Below are positions 62,944-64,000 of a stretch of DNA of 64,000 bases, one piece after another; the stretch's first letter is position 1, and each line of letters opens with the position of its first letter. The stretch covers positions 3,411,917 to 3,475,916 of the forward strand of contig NZ_CP012600.1 of NCBI RefSeq assembly GCF_001278705.1. The letters run 5' to 3'. This DNA comes from Bacillus gobiensis (lineage in GTDB: Bacteria > Bacillota > Bacilli > Bacillales > Bacillaceae). The notes beneath the pieces were generated by a model. That model ran no database searches. It was not told where the DNA came from and saw only the letters and a program-made list of their open reading frames with translations. The position numbers and the translations under genes are program-made.

Positions 62944-63918
62944 TTACCAGCCTTTATAAGAATCCAAATTATCCTGGGTGACAAGGTCAACCGGAACCTT
63001 GATCAAACCTTCGACTTTCTCTCCGTCTTTGATCTTTTGACCGATTTCGATTGCTTCTTTCACAATTTCATCTGGATGCTGTGCGGATGTTGCGGCAATC
63101 GTACTGCCTTCTTTTTTCATTGCATCTATTGCTTCCGGAGCTCCGTCTACTCCGACAATAAAGAATTCATCCTGCCGTCCCGCTTGTTCTTGAGCAATTT
63201 GGACGCCCAGCGCTTCAGGGTCGTTGATAGCAAAGATGGCATCCAATGACCCTTTTGGATTCGCTTCAAGAATATTTTCTGTTACTGTAAGCGCTTTTTC
63301 TCTGCTGCCTTCACCATTTTGTTTCGCTACAACTTCGATACCAGAATCCTTGATGGCTTCTTCAAACCCTTTAATCCTGTCCGTTACGGCTGAAACGGGC
63401 GGTCCATCGATGATTGCAATCTTGCCTTTGCCGCCAAGCTCCTTCACGACATATTCCCCTGCGAGTTTACCAGCTTGATAGTTATCAGACGTAATTGTTG
63501 CATCTACTCCGCCTTCTGCATCAACATCCACGGCAATCACCGGAATTCCTGCAGATTTAGCTTGAGCCACAGCGCCCGCGATTCCTTTTGAATCAACTGC
63601 ATTTAATAGAATTAAGTCCACTTTCTTAGTAATGAAGTTTTCGATTTGTGTCGTTTGCTTTGCCAAATCATAATCGGCGCTTTCAGCGATGACCTTGGCA
63701 CCCATTTCTTCACCTGCTTTTTTCGCACCGTCAGCCATCGATACGAAAAAAGGGTTTGCAAGTGTTCCGACCGTCAAGCCGATAACCATTTGATCTCCTT
63801 CTCCGCCTTCTTTGTTTTCACTGCCTCCAGACGTAGGCTCCTCCATACTGCATGCACCTAATAAAAGTAATATGAAAGTCATCATTACAGCCAAAGCAAA
63901 TCTTAAAGTCTTTTTCAT
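62944..63918 (-). CDS. CUT2 sugar ABC transporter binding lipoprotein (FrcB/RbsB-like)
   Basis: 324 residues. The signal peptide ends in lipobox LGAC. The mature Peripla_BP_4 fold has VIGLTVGTLANPFFVSMADG, DLILLNAVDSKGIAGAVAQA and IDGPPVSAVTDRIKGFEEAI. First gene of the operon with ATPase, permease and levanase; the order and context point to fructose as ligand. It is preceded by a perfect cre site and a TATAAT -10. Confidence 0.92.
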   Translation of the reverse strand: MKKTLRFALAVMMTFILLLLGACSMEEPTSGGSENKEGGEGDQMVIGLTVGTLANPFFVSMADGAKKAGEEMGAKVIAESADYDLAKQTTQIENFITKKVDLILLNAVDSKGIAGAVAQAKSAGIPVIAVDVDAEGGVDATITSDNYQAGKLAGEYVVKELGGKGKIAIIDGPPVSAVTDRIKGFEEAIKDSGIEVVAKQNGEGSREKALTVTENILEANPKGSLDAIFAINDPEALGVQIAQEQAGRQDEFFIVGVDGAPEAIDAMKKEGSTIAATSAQHPDEIVKEAIEIGQKIKDGEKVEGLIKVPVDLVTQDNLDSYKGW

Positions 63919-63958
63919 TGTTGTTTATCCCCCATCGTTAATAAAATTTGATCCCCTT

Positions 63959-63983
63959 TGTTAGCGCTTTCATTAATATTATA
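63959..63983 (-). promoter_or_regulatory. Promoter -10 and perfect cre site of the fructan operon
   Basis: On the minus strand TATAAT (63978-63983) is followed by TGAAAGCGCTAACA (63959-63972), a full match to the cre consensus. The -35 would be just beyond the window. CcpA repression in glucose is expected. Confidence 0.85.
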
Positions 63984-64000
63984 AAGAAAAGCCCAATGTG

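Overview
The window looks like chromosomal DNA of a low-GC Gram-positive bacterium of the Bacillaceae, close to Bacillus. The evidence is the strong AGGAGG-type ribosome sites with frequent GTG/TTG starts, CcpA (cre) operators, a PerR-type box, a lic PTS operon, ahpCF, rlmH and a sortase-D-type LPDTA wall signal. Three features suggest a position near the replication origin: rlmH, a cluster of DnaA boxes (39.88-40.26 kb) and a near-perfect parS site (53.08 kb). I see no rRNA, tRNA, CRISPR array, riboswitch or intact insertion sequence.

Layout. 0-7 kb: selO relic, MarR regulator with a flavodoxin-fold oxidoreductase that share one operator sequence, frameshifted DUF2306 gene, secreted lipase, Lrp/AsnC regulator divergent from an old-yellow-enzyme gene, relic of a PTS EIIC gene and insertion-sequence-like repeats. 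7-12.5 kb: licRBCAH for beta-glucoside oligosaccharides. 12.9-20.4 kb: two-domain GNAT, divergent yeiH/lysR, selO, small protein, ahpCF. 20.6-25.5 kb: orphan PhnM-like amidohydrolase, DUF4085 protein, divergent glutamine synthetase, small membrane protein, VbhA-like antitoxin. 25.55-29.65 kb: an AT-rich island bounded by near-identical copies of the rlmH 3' end, with a DUF6119-like gene, small companion genes and a broken serine recombinase, read here as the relic of an SCC-like element. 29.6-34.7 kb: rlmH, DUF202, a secreted levanase sitting between 3' relics of yeiH and lysR, and a broken HxlR/MFS pair. 34.7-39.3 kb: D-lyxose isomerase and MFS transporter divergent from a dehydrogenase and a HIT protein, with an AraC regulator. 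39.3-53 kb: DnaA-box cluster, lipoproteins, TetR with an ABC-2-like membrane protein, HAD phosphatase, GntR with an SHMT-like enzyme, TetR with a DHA2 efflux pump, VOC protein with an ssu-type ABC transporter. 53-64 kb: parS, wall-anchored purple acid phosphatase, aldo/keto reductase, and a cre-controlled operon of a CUT2 sugar ABC transporter with a 1196-residue levanase.

How the genes work together. Two separate secreted levanases, both with cre sites, plus a CUT2 transporter form a fructan-use system: levan is cut outside the cell and the fructose is probably imported by the ABC transporter. licRBCAH takes in and cleaves beta-glucosides, and the lyxose isomerase locus adds another sugar route. 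ahpCF is the peroxide defence.

Most notable points. (1) The rlmH-end repeats bounding the DUF6119 island. (2) Several truncated paralogue relics (selO, EIIC, yeiH, lysR, ahpF) whose intact homologues lie in the same 32 kb; four of the five keep only the gene 3' end. (3) A levanase whose catalytic domain is split by about 515 residues of inserted domains.
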